A stretch of DNA of 64,000 nt from Rosa chinensis (taxonomy: Eukaryota > Streptophyta > Magnoliopsida > Rosales > Rosaceae): assembly GCF_002994745.2 (NCBI RefSeq), contig NC_037094.1:68490819-68554818 (forward strand), read 5' to 3'. The notes under the pieces were generated by a model. That model had not been told where the DNA came from and searched no databases. It worked only from the letters and a program-made list of their open reading frames with translations. Shown here one piece after another: positions 51,733 through 61,235 of this stretch. How positions within the stretch are numbered: the stretch's first letter is position 1; every line of letters starts with the position of its first letter. Both the position numbers and the translations under genes were made by a program.

Positions 51733-54700
51733 CATATGAAATATGTGTTTTTTTTTTTTTTTGAAAAAAAATATGAAATATGCAGTTCTGAAACAAGTTT
51801 TAAAACTTGGCACACAATGTATCTGAGAAAATGAGATCACTTTGATTACCTTGATCATCTTCAAAGTTTGGAAAATCTGCAGAAGTCTCATGAATATTTA
51901 AATCGCTTGGAGGTTGAATGCGTAGGCCTATTAAGAAAAGAATAGAGAACAAAATCAATATAAACTTCTTAATTTCTTAATTACATGTGTGTGTATAAGC
52001 CCTTACACGAGGGATTCTTTCTTTGACCATTTTAAGAAATTAATAGTGAATTTTGATTACACGTCGGCAAACTGTTAGAATTTTTAAGTCTCTATGAGTA
52101 AATCACTTATATAATTTTTCAGCCAAATTAAAAATCATTAAGGTATTCATAATCGTGATTTATTATTATGAAGATATACGATTCAAATAGATTTAGTTTG
52201 ACCATTAATTTGATCTAGTTCGATACCTTAACAGTTATCAATTTGGCTGAAAATTTACACAAGTGATCTATTGATGGAGACTTGAAAATTGGACGGTTAA
52301 GATGCCGATATATAATAGAAAAGTGAGTCTCATAAGCGTCCTTAAAATTAGAGGGGGGGGGGGGGGGGGGAGGGAAATCCTATGAGGGCCTATATATAGT
52401 CCTTAAAATGGCAAAAAAAAAAAAAAAATCCTTTACTAAAAGGGCCTACACACACAACCCCCACACACACTTCACCTGTTGTTGAGCACAACTGAGTATG
52501 TGAACAAGAGTATAAGTGGGTGTATATATGGAATATTGGAAAGAATGTTCAATAGAAAAAGAGAATGATGGATCAAAGATCAGAAAAGAAGAAAATATGT
52601 ATTAACTGTTGTAGATCCACGATTGCCAGAATGTGAGTCGCACTCCACTGAAGAATGCATAATGTGCACTAGCCAATGCATAAAAAGGAGAGTTTGAGGG
52701 ATATATTGCCAGTCTTGGGGAAAGTTGTAGTAAATCCCATGCCAAATCTAACGTAGAGTGAACAAAATTAGAAGAATTATAAGTATGGGAATGAAATACA
52801 CATTCATTTTACAATCCACTTTTTTTTTTTTAATTTATTTTGAAATTTTGATAAGGAGATAAAATTTGAGTAACTAAAGAGAAAATTTAAGTTACTACAA
52901 AAGAAAACATAGAGTGCAAATTGTAAAATGAAGAGTGTGAATTTCACTTTCATATAAATATTTCAATTAATTAATGATATTTAAAACACTCTTACCAAGC
53001 GCTTCCAGACGTTCAATAGCAATACTAATAAATTTAGCGCCGTCAAGCCCGTTTAGAGCTTCACAAGGAGTGACGGAATAGAGATAGTGAGTTAATTTCC
53101 ATTTGCCCCAGCCAGCAGCCCATACAACTGGAATGTCTATACCTGAGCGAGTGCCAAATACTTTTTTGTTCTTTTCAGCCATGTATTTAGCCATTTCCCA
53201 AATGTCTCCATCGTTGTGGCCTACCTTCATAGCACAACCTAAAACTGTAAAACCTTCACCATTTCTTATTTCCATCGCTTGTGGTCTCATCAACGACATC
53301 AACTCTCTCACAATGTCCATATTCTTTTTCTCCATGACTGCTAGGTGAAGAGCATTGGAACCCTTATCGTTTTTTACTTCAAGACCCTCTTGTCTCATCA
53401 CCAATACCAACTCTTTCACAATCCCCGTCTTTCCCATATTCACTGCTTGGTGAAGTGCTGTGTAACCAAGAGCGCCTTTTATTTCCAAATCTTCTCGTCT
53501 CATCAGTGAGACCAACATCTTCACGATGTCCACATTCCCATTCATGACTGCTAGGTGAAGAGCATTGGAACCCTCGTCGTTTTTTACTACAAGACCTTCT
53601 TGTCTCATCAACAATACCAACTCTTTCACAATCCCCATATTCCCCATCTTGACTGCTTGGTGAAGTGCTGTGTAACCAAGAGCACCTTTTACTTCCAGAC
53701 CTTCTCGTCTCATCCGCCGGACTATAATCTTTACAATATCCACATTTTCGTTCATGACTGCTTTGTGAAGAGCTGTAAAACCATTACTATTTTTTATTTC
53801 AAAACCTTCTTGTCTCATCGAAGGTACCAATTCTTCCACAATAGACATATCCCCCTTACTGACTGCTTCGTGAAGAGGTGTGTCTCCAAAAGCATTCTCT
53901 AGTTCTAAAACACGGGCAAGCAGTATCTCATTCTGTTCAACCATGTACTTAGCCATTTCAACGACTGCTCGTTCACTGAGGTCTGCATTTAACTTACCCG
54001 TGAAAGCATCAGCATTTTTCACTTCCAAATCTTCTTGTGTCATCAACGACACCAACTCTTTCACAATATCCACATGCCCATGCTTGATTGCTGAGTGAAG
54101 AGCCGTGTTCTCATGTCCATCTCTTGGATCTCTTGCTCTTACTGCCCTGTAGGGATCTAGATCTCTAAGACAATACTTTGCATTATTCCAATCACCTTCA
54201 ATTACAGCATTAGTGAACGGTATATAACGGTCAAAGTCATCATCTGCCAATGAATGAATGAAGTTTGAATTATTGAAATATACATCGATCGTTAGCATAA
54301 TTGCAGCATATCTTCTGTTTAATTATAACTTATTCTTAATTTGGATAAGGGCAAAGTTCATAATTAACAAGAGAAACAAACTTGAAAAAAATATGTGATG
54401 TCAATACTGTAAATTAATGAAGTCAAATTCGAAATAATACCGTACGGCAGCAACTCTTTAATAGTAGACACATTCCCCTTCTTGACTGCTAATTTCAGAG
54501 CTGTATAACCATCGCTGTTTTTTAATTCCAAGTCTTCTCTTTTCATTAACTTCACCATCCACTTTACAGTGCGTGGTTGCTGCATAAGTAATGCCATGTG
54601 GAGAACCGTGTTACCATAGCAGTCTTTTACTCCTCCCATCACGGGCAACAGCTCTTTAACAGTGTCAAAGCGCCCGTTCCTAAATGCTAGATGAAGAGCT

Positions 54701-57024
54701 GTGAGACCATCAGCGCTTTTGGATTTTAAATCATCTTGTCCCATCAATAAGACCAACTCTTTCACGATATGCAAGTGCCCTTTCCTGGCTGCTATATGAA
54801 GAGCTATGTCTCCAAATTTGTTTCTTGCTGTTATTGCATCTGGAAGTTCTGTAAGACATTCCTTTGCATTCTCCCAATCACCATTTATCACAAAGTTAGA
54901 GAAGGGTATGTAGCGCTCGAATTCTTTGGCATCGTTTTCAGCTGCAAGAAGACTTGACATTAACTTTAATATATGGGAGCTGCCATATTTATATGAGTTT
55001 TTCTATTGAGACATCTAAATTCTCTCATTTGACATCTCTTCTTTTTTAATTATCAAATTACTTATTTATTTTAATATAAAATTACTATTATGGACAACAA
55101 AATCATAGACAACAATAATTTCTCTACAGCCAATTTCTCTACAGCTCCTAATTTACAACTGACAAACCCTATTTTCATATAATTTATGCAATAATTACTT
55201 TTCAAATTCATGATGCTAAATATGTGACAGACATAACTACTTCAATGTTTATTATATAGAAAGAGTATTGTTTATTGAAGAGAATACTCAACTTCAATGT
55301 TGTCAATATATAGAACATTGACCAGATAGAGATGCAAGCAACCCAAGAAAAACTATACCAAGTTATATACTAACATTTATCCGTGAATGTAATTGATTAA
55401 ATGAGCATTTTTATCCATGCCCTAAGCACATAAGAAAAAAAAATACGACCTCCAAAATAAGTTCACCTCAAAAAAAGAAATTTGTGTTAGGAACACCTCC
55501 AGTTGAGTTTGCAGACAACTAATAGTTTAGCATAAGAAATGAAAAGTCATGGAGGATCGGCCAAAAAAAGGAAGAAATAATATCTGTAAAGAAAAATTAA
55601 TGCATAGAGTTATGGTGAGTAAATTCACCTCAAGTTTCTATATGTTACAAAATTTATATATTTTTTATATTGAATAAGGCTATGTTAGTAATTTAAGGGA
55701 GGTCTAATGAACAAATTTGTTGTTTAAAAAGAAAAAAGAAGGTGGAGCATGGGAAGTCTTGAAAGAAAATTTGGAGGTCCCAAATTCCCAATACTATATT
55801 AACTTTAATAGCAATTTTTGTTAATTAATCTTTTAAAAAGAAATTAATTATGCTGAAAAATATTAAATTAAAAGTGATGATGATATCCAAAATTTGTTAT
55901 AAATTTTGGGAGGAAATCACCTGTCCCCTTTAACCCTGTGCCAATTCTGTCACACGCCTTATAAGTTGCCATCTGTCCTCTTACTTAACGATCTGTTAAC
56001 AGAGTTAGGTGCTTTGATAAATTTTTGTTTCAATCGAATAAAAGAGAAAGACTAAAAGAAAAGGAAATTTGAGTAATGAGTAATCTGTCTGAGGCTTAAA
56101 AAGACAACTAACAAATTGAGATGGGTTTGCAATCGATTTAAAAACGGAAAAGAGATGTTTCATAGAACTTAAAATAACAAGATTGTTTGATGGATTAAAG
56201 GGTGCTGAGTTTTTGCAGAGGTTTCGAAAGAAGAAGAATACAAATAGGACGAGGAAAAGGAAGAGGTAGAAGCTCATTGGGTTTTGTTTTTCTTCAATAG
56301 TTAATTAAATTTTTATTGAAAATTAAATTGATATCAGACTTACTTAACGGTGTTAACACCAGTTAAATAAAAGGACACGTGTCGCTTTATGGGAACTGTT
56401 ACAGAATTGGCACAGGTTTAAAGGGGACAGGTAATTTCCTCCCTCAAGTTTCAAAATCTCAAACATCAGTAATGTTTATTTGGTCAGTAAGTGACCAAAC
56501 ATATTATGCTCAATCGCCATTAGATGTAAATTCAATGATGGAAAACAAAACAACCCAACTAAAAATTAATTTTTTCCACCATTAGATTTACATTCCCATG
56601 ATGGTTGAGTATAATTTTCTTGGTCAGTTATTAACCAAGTGAACATTATTGTCTCAAACATTGTTCATCTGACCAACAGAGCATTACCCTTTTGTTTTTC
56701 GTTGCATCCTTTTTCCAAAGCCTCCCAGGCACTTTGTGCGTTGCTAATTTCACTGATAAGAGAGAACATATCACTTCCGCATGAATTTTGAATTATATGT
56801 AACGCTTTCGCATTCTTCCTTGTCCAAACCTTTTTTTTTTCACCATCATCATCTTGTTCACCATCGTTTTCTTGTAGTTTAGGAATCTCAGCGGTGGGTT
56901 CAACAACATCCCAGAGGTCTTTAGACAATAAGTACGTTTTGACCCGCAGACTCCAATGCTTATAATTAGTATGGTTGAGAAATTCAGGTATAATTGCATT
57001 CGGGACAACTGTAGTACTTGCCAT
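42861..57024 (-). CDS. Gag-like/ankyrin/PGG membrane protein, copy 2 (open throughout)
   Basis: Predicted 1,086 aa, seven exons on the minus strand: 57024-56688, 54941-54441, 54243-52996, 51927-51850, 45675-45628, 45542-45109, 43475-42861; all join in frame. Residues 1-112 are a Copia Gag-like domain (UBN2/DUF4219: NYKHWSLRVKTYL, DLWDVVE, WTRKNAKALHII). Next come about 11-12 ankyrin repeats (for example GYTALHQAV, GNTVLHMAL) in two exons that both begin RYIPF and GDW. A linker follows, then the PGG domain (FAAAFTVPGG) with four hydrophobic helices at the C-terminus. The ankyrin-PGG half resembles ACD6/ITN1-like plant membrane proteins, some tied to immunity or stress. The second ankyrin exon is 210 bp longer than in copy 1. 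Intron 4 carries about 5 kb of transposons. The start is the first ATG (GCCATGAT on +) after in-frame stops. Confidence 0.85.
44637..44858. mobile_element. MITE in the last intron of ankyrin-PGG copy 2
   Basis: Inverted repeats of about 45 bp start AGAGCAGCTTTAGCAATG at left and, on the other strand, AGAGCATCTTTAGCAATT. It sits in a second, partial element of similar ends (44546-44636). The matching place in copy 1 (about 26380-26385) lacks it. Ends and TA flanks fit a Tourist/PIF-like MITE, but the target duplication is not clean. Confidence 0.65.
45773..46010. mobile_element. Decayed fragment of the Mutator-like family
   Basis: Shares with 24669-25816 the order CCGGTGA / GACTGGAG, GAGAGAGGGCAAA.TTGTCCC, AAAATAAATAA and GTGGACAATTTT. 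No complete ends. It is present in intron 4 of copy 2 and absent from copy 1. Confidence 0.6.
46082..47042. mobile_element. hAT-like non-autonomous element
   Basis: Begins TAGGCCTGGGC and ends GCCCAGGCCTA plus five bases. An 8-bp direct repeat GTATCCAA flanks it (46074-46081 and 47043-47050). Copy 1 has a single GTATCCAATAAATGAACAC near 27703. No transposase; 961 bp. It contains clustered GGGCCTTTCGGG-like motifs. Confidence 0.8.
47093..48331. mobile_element. MULE with ~64-bp inverted repeats, candidate gene capture
   Basis: The ends match in inverted orientation over about 64 bp (starting AGGATTCTGGATCCTCTC and ending, as complement, AGGATCTGGATCCTCTCG). The target duplication is not clear (GATTAA on both sides). 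On the plus strand a potential ATG at 47707 begins MAPSKKPNSSSTVSSRKSNS and runs about 28 codons before a frame change into Pro/Thr-rich sequence. This looks like the 5' end of a cellular gene, but I do not recognise which. It contains a perfect 21-bp hairpin. Confidence 0.75.
48051..48115. repeat. Perfect 21-bp inverted repeat (hairpin)
   Basis: Arms 48051-48071 (AAATGCCTTCTTCTCAAATT plus T) and 48095-48115 are exact complements separated by 23 nt. If transcribed it would fold into a 21-bp stem. Confidence 0.9.
48414..49347. mobile_element. hAT-like element carrying a minisatellite
   Basis: Ends CTAAGAAGCACCGAAACG and, as complement, CTATGATGCACGGAAACG form an 18-bp imperfect inverted repeat. 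An 8-9-bp duplication GATGATATA flanks it (48405-48413 and 49348-49356). Subterminal CGTTTCC/GGAAACG motifs are repeated many times, typical of transposase-binding arrays. The middle holds AT runs, a poly-A run and a 20-24-bp GAGGAACGACCGAACTGGAG minisatellite (about 48,700-48,990). The long open frame over it follows from the repeat and is not a gene. Confidence 0.85.
48705..48990. repeat. Minisatellite, ~20-24-bp GAGGAACGACCG unit
   Basis: About a dozen tandem units alternating GAACTGGAGAA and ATTCCGAGCATAA variants. It lies inside the hAT-like element. Confidence 0.85.
49364..50472 (+). mobile_element. LINE-like non-autonomous insertion with poly-A tail
   Basis: A GC-rich insert of about 1.1 kb ends CTCTTTTGATAAAAAAAAAA. 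It is bordered by GATGATATATAAC on the left (49348-49360) and on the right (50475-50487), a target-site duplication typical of LINEs. No reverse transcriptase is present. A 169-codon open frame (49694-50203) has no motif I know. Confidence 0.7.
50505..51668 (+). mobile_element. Second LINE-derived segment
   Basis: GC-rich 5' part, then near 51,330-51,400 a frame reading VKWSLPPSGRVRLNV. This matches the linker that precedes RNase H in plant LINE polyproteins (W.PPP.G..KLN). The 3' end CATTAATCAAGGCTTGAGGG followed by an AT microsatellite fits a LINE tail. Boundaries are approximate. Confidence 0.55.
51689..51731. repeat. (AT)n microsatellite
   Basis: About 21 uninterrupted AT units at the end of the LINE-like segment in intron 4 of ankyrin-PGG copy 2. 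Confidence 0.95.
55908..56443. mobile_element. Long-inverted-repeat DNA element in intron 1 of ankyrin-PGG copy 2
   Basis: The ends GGGAGGAAATCACCTGTCCC and complement GGGAGGAAATTACCTGTCCC extend into inverted repeats of at least 40 bp. It is absent from copy 1. No transposase. The target duplication is unclear. Confidence 0.75.
56467..56651. mobile_element. Short MITE with 10-bp target duplication
   Basis: A 185-bp element that is almost one inverted repeat (CAGTAATGTT at left, complement CAATAATGTT at right). A perfect 10-bp duplication TCTCAAACAT flanks it (56457-56466 and 56652-56661), which suggests a Mutator-related MITE. It ends only 36 bp from the donor site of the Gag-like exon. Confidence 0.88.
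56688..57024 (-). other. Gag-like (Copia UBN2/DUF4219) domain exon of ankyrin-PGG copy 2
   Basis: 337 nt, open, 112 codons plus one base. The donor AAGG|GTAATG leaves phase 1. The ankyrin exon acceptor TTCTTGCAG|CTGAAAAC at 54941 needs exactly phase 1 and gives an Ala at the join. No protease, integrase, reverse transcriptase, LTR or zinc knuckle follows, so this is not a live retrotransposon. The same exon with the same spacing is present in unit 1. Confidence 0.8.
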
Positions 57025-58363
57025 GATAATCTGCAATTAGTCCATGGTTAATTTAGGTCAAGAGCACATATATTAGTGAAATATTTCGCAAATAAATTAA
57101 AACCAAGTAGAACTTCCGATATATATATGAGATAGAAATCTTCAGAAAGTGCTCGTGAATTCTAAACATGCGTTATAAGTATGCACACTTCTGATTTATA
57201 GATGAAAACTAATCTCTAGAACCCCAATTATAAATCAATAGCTTTCCGGGTAATTGATGGATCGGGTATGGGATGGTTTGCACAGTGGTCAGTTGAAGAA
57301 GAACATGAAGAAAGATTTCCACCATTTACGTCTGTTTTTTCTTTGGATTTCCTCCCTCATCCTGCTACTGCTTTATTCATTTCTACGAACCCTTTTCTTT
57401 ACTTTATTTGGGCCCTGGGCTATCGCCCTGCCTGCCCTGGGCCAGGGCCGGGCCTGAGCACGGGACTACCAATAATGACACCCAACAACCTAATATGAAA
57501 AACAGAAAACAAAAGTGCATTCACTACTGAACGGTGCTTAACTCTCACGAAAATACATATTTATAAATATAAATTAGGAGAAGTGGAAAAAAAAAATCTT
57601 TACTTCTCTTGTAAAACTTGCTCTATAAGCCACTTGGTTGAAAGAACACAAATGGTACAGTGGTGGCCTCATTAAAACCTTACTCGGATAAAACCCAATG
57701 AGAAAAACTCCAAACTAAGGAAAAAGTACCACTAAAAAATAATTAAAATAAAGTACACAAGTGTAGTCTAGAAGCAGTGAAAACGGACACACCGAAAACA
57801 CCATAGCACCATGGAACATCATAGCCACCAAAGAACCTTTGACATACGAAACGGGAGGTCAAAAAAGAGAATTCCACAATCATACCCATAACTTTCCACA
57901 ATCAGCAGCAGCAGCAAATTCCATGAACTTCATCGATCAAACTTCATTGACTGTGAAGACATTAATGTCTCTTGCTCTCTACCACAAACAATATATACTC
58001 CTATATAGACTCTGTTTTTGGCCTACACTCTACAACTACAGCTAGCATAAAGATATGAAAATAGGCAAAACTATTCCATTTTAAAACTCAATCGAAATTT
58101 AATGAACCTGATAAACTCATACTAATTCGTCCAAAAAAAAAAACTCATACTAACTAACAGAAAATAAAATATGGAAACTAATTAATTGAACGACTTAATA
58201 TGTTTATCAAATAAAAATGCCTGGAAAAATAACTGAGGAGGATTGCAATGAATCTACACAATTGCAAACTCTAATATTTATATCCATGTCCAATATACAA
58301 CACAAATGATATTCCAAGCGCAAATTTTCTCTTAGTTTTATGAAAACTTACTTCTCTAAAGAA
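57025..58363. other. Upstream region of ankyrin-PGG copy 2; intergenic
   Basis: Similar to unit 1 except that the SINE and the GA-bearing Mutator-like element are absent. A GC-rich segment (57,246-57,470, with GGGCCAGGGCCGGGCC) replaces part of it and resembles a hAT-like end. No gene recognised. Confidence 0.45.
57118..57128 (-). promoter_or_regulatory. TATA-like box upstream of ankyrin-PGG copy 2
   Basis: TATATATAT about 95 nt upstream of the ATG on the minus strand. A similar GATATATAA lies about 100 nt upstream in copy 1 (near 32662). The position fits a plant core promoter, but the start site is unknown. Confidence 0.3.
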
Positions 58364-58421
58364 ATAGCTCGTACGAGCAGATTGCTCGCAAATCTACCTG
58401 CAGCAAAGCTCCGAGGAAGCA
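58364..58421 (+). pseudogene. Histone H3 tail fragment, unit 2
   Basis: Homologous to 35401-35460. It keeps Ala-Arg-Thr at the start and, after a two-base deletion, IARKSTCSKAPRKQE. The ATG is ATA. It confirms that the fragment predates the tandem duplication. Confidence 0.75.
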
Positions 58422-58832
58422 AGAAATATTGAGAGATTAAATGAGTGGATATGGATTTAGGATTTGAAAAGAAGAACTGAAGATGAATTGGGGGTTTTTT
58501 GGTTTAGGGATTTGGTTGAATTCTTCGAAGACAGAGAACAAGGGATCACAATTCCGGTCGAAGTGTTACGAGGTCACTTTAGCTTGTTGTACTGGTCGTT
58601 AAAAGAAGCTTGTAGCAATTCCTATACACAAAATGTAGTCTTTGAAGGAAGAAAGGAATAAACTCCAGAAAAAAAAAAAACGACTTAAAGGAAGAAAGGA
58701 ATCAAACTCTTATAAAAAAGAAACCAAGTATTTTTCTTTCCTCTTTTTTTTGGTACAGTGGAAGCAAAAAGCCCAAAGAACAAACAAACTAGCCACGATG
58801 GCTTTTACAGACTTGCCCAGGTCTAGAGACAC

Positions 58833-59063
58833 CTAGAATATCAGGAAGCAAACTTCCATAACTAGACTAGGAAGACTATGAAATGTACAAATCCCAGAAG
58901 CATGCTGCAGACTCTGTTTGGCAAGGATATCTGCAACCACATTACCCTCTCTATGTATATGCTTGAGGAGCAGAATATCAAATTGACTCATCAGCCTCTT
59001 ATAGTTAAGAAGAACAGTTCTTAAAGGACGTAAATCTACATTCTCACTATTCAAAAGAATCAC
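58833..59063 (-). pseudogene. RNase H-like LINE fragment, unit 2
   Basis: Minus-strand frame with LLLKHIHREGNVVADILAKQ, the C-terminal RNase H motif of plant non-LTR elements. Paralogue of 35782-36048. No upstream reverse transcriptase. Confidence 0.7.
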
Positions 59064-60451
59064 GAAATTTGAAAAATCACATCAATTTCTAATCTGTTAA
59101 TATGTAAAAAAAAAGAAATATTTTTTTAAATTTTTTTTTTTTTCAGTTACAAAAAAGAAACCAAGTCTTAGAAGAAATGAATCAGACTCTTATAAAAAGA
59201 AAAAAGAAAAAGAATGGAATCGGACCAAAAGACAAAAGAAAAAAAAAGAAAAAAAGCAGTGAGTTGCCACATGTCACAACCTATAAGAGAACCAAAAGAA
59301 AAAAAGTAAAAGAAAGGATTTCAGACCAAAAGAATATTTAAGGAATGAGTTGCCACATGTCACAATATATAGGAGAACCAATGTGTGTGACTATCAGGCT
59401 GACGAGCTTAAATGTTCAGAGCCTAGGACTGGTTCGAACTTCGAAGTTTAAAACTTATCGGTACTCTTTTTTATGCATTTCAAAGACCGAATCGAACGTC
59501 CGGGTCATTTCAGGCTGGGCTGGGTTTTCAGATTTTCAAGCCAAAATGCCCGGGCGTAGGCCTACTCAACCAACTGACTATTGTCAACTGGACAACAACC
59601 TTGCCGATCAATTAACTGGCAATCCCCCCGACCAACTAATTGTCGATTTGGCTACATAACTGGCTATCTCAACAACTAACCGGCAACAGTACCTACTAAC
59701 TTACAAACCCGACCAGCACATTGTGATGATTCCGCAACCGCCTAATCATCATTTTCAACCAATTATCTTACTAATCAATCAGTGATAATTCTGACCAAAG
59801 AGATAGCTCACTGACCAACTGAAGACCGCATTACTAATTTTGTGAACTCCAAGACTCCCATCAAGTTTTGTGAACTCCCTGATTTCATCTAAAATCACCC
59901 TTCCTGATTGAGGTCAGCTGATCCTGACTTGCCAAACCTTTCAATCCCTCTCTTAGCGTCACTTTCAACTTCATGACAACAAACCCCCCATATGGCCGTA
60001 TCAAAACAGATATGCAGCATGCCATGAACAATTGCAAAAGCTTCACTTACCACTTGGTGAGATATTCAGATGGTTAAGAGTTCAAAATTATCGCTCAAAT
60101 GAGGCTTATACACACAAAAGCTTCACATAGTCTGTCTCTGCTAGTCTACTGGGGTTATCTGTCTACTTGTAGAGATTGGCTTAGAACAAAACTTCCTTAT
60201 ACAGTTATACCCAGCATTGCCTAAATAGGCAATTCGAAGGGTGAAGGAAGTATTGGCATGCTAGAATGCTAGATAAGTGTGTTGCCTAGTCCAACTCATC
60301 TAAAGGTCTATTTGAGATTTGTATTTCTGAGACCTAAAAGTAATTTTAAATCAACTAAAAATATTAACTAATTTAAAAACAATTTAAAATTAATGTGTCA
60401 AGGAATATAAACACTTGAAATACGTTTTGAGAAATGATGTCCTGTACAAAA
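59064..60451. other. Intergenic to the second tandem junction
   Basis: Parallel to 36,049-37,273. It contains A-rich runs, the TGAGTTGCCACATGTCACAA motif twice (59,270 and 59,345), and the same degenerate hAT-end and GCCGATCAATTAACTGGCAA-type repeats. No gene. Confidence 0.5.
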
Positions 60452-60487
60452 ACTGAATCTGTTCTTCTGCTTCTCTGGTTTCATCAG

Positions 60488-60915
60488 AAAAGCCGTTGTT
60501 CGTCTGATTGACAGACTCGAGCAGGGAACCCTCAAAGAAGGCAAAAGTTTATCAAATCGAGTTATTGAATTGCACAGGAGACGGTATGTAATCTCTCACC
60601 AAAACCTCTGAAATTCGACCAGCATCACTTTAGCCCATGTTTCTCGTTATTGTGTACTTTTAAGGACATTCAGCAACAAGAACTTCCTGTTGTCAAATCT
60701 ATTACATGATGGGTGTCCCCACTTTTCAAAAATTTGACTTTGTTGGTGATGTTGGTTGGTTATGCACAAGCAGGGCAACCCGCGGAAGAGAAAAGGTCCC
60801 ATTTCAGGAACCAGGGGCACAGAAAGGTTCCGTTCAGAAGAACCCTTCTATATATGTTAACCCTTTACCAGATTGTTTGTGTAAGAAGGAATTGCCGATG
60901 CAAGCAACTGAGTAA
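60488..60915 (+). pseudogene. O-fucosyltransferase 3' fragment, unit 3
   Basis: Exon 11-like 60488-60583 (open) and exon 12-like from about 60771. The acceptor has changed from CACAG|GCAGGG to CACAAGCAGGG, moving the splice by one base. The TATA insertion shared with unit 2 adds a second frameshift. Exons 1-10 are absent. Homology to the intact 3' UTR continues to about 61,220. Confidence 0.9.
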
Positions 60916-61235
60916 TGGTCTCAGATATTGCAATGCAGGGTGGTGACCCATCATTCTTTCCAATTTATTAATGTAACTCTACAAGCTAGTGTTATGATAG
61001 GCATAGGGATGTGGATGCATATGTGTATCCTGAGCTTAGGTATAGCTGGGTTCGTATATCAGTGTCGAAGAGGAAAACACAAGAGTGTCATGTCAGGGAT
61101 TGAATTGACGGAGACAGCGCCTTCCATCTATGACCAAGGCATCGCTTCTGTGCTTTGCGAAGTTGGCCTGTTTTTGATTTTCAAGGATTTGATAAAATGA
61201 TTCATTGGGGGTTACTGTACTGTACTTTGATTTCT

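Noticed and set aside
56665..57036. Gag-like frame read as a lone Copia fragment.
   Set aside because: No LTR, primer site, protease, integrase or reverse transcriptase nearby; splice phase joins it to the ankyrin exon and the arrangement is conserved in both units.
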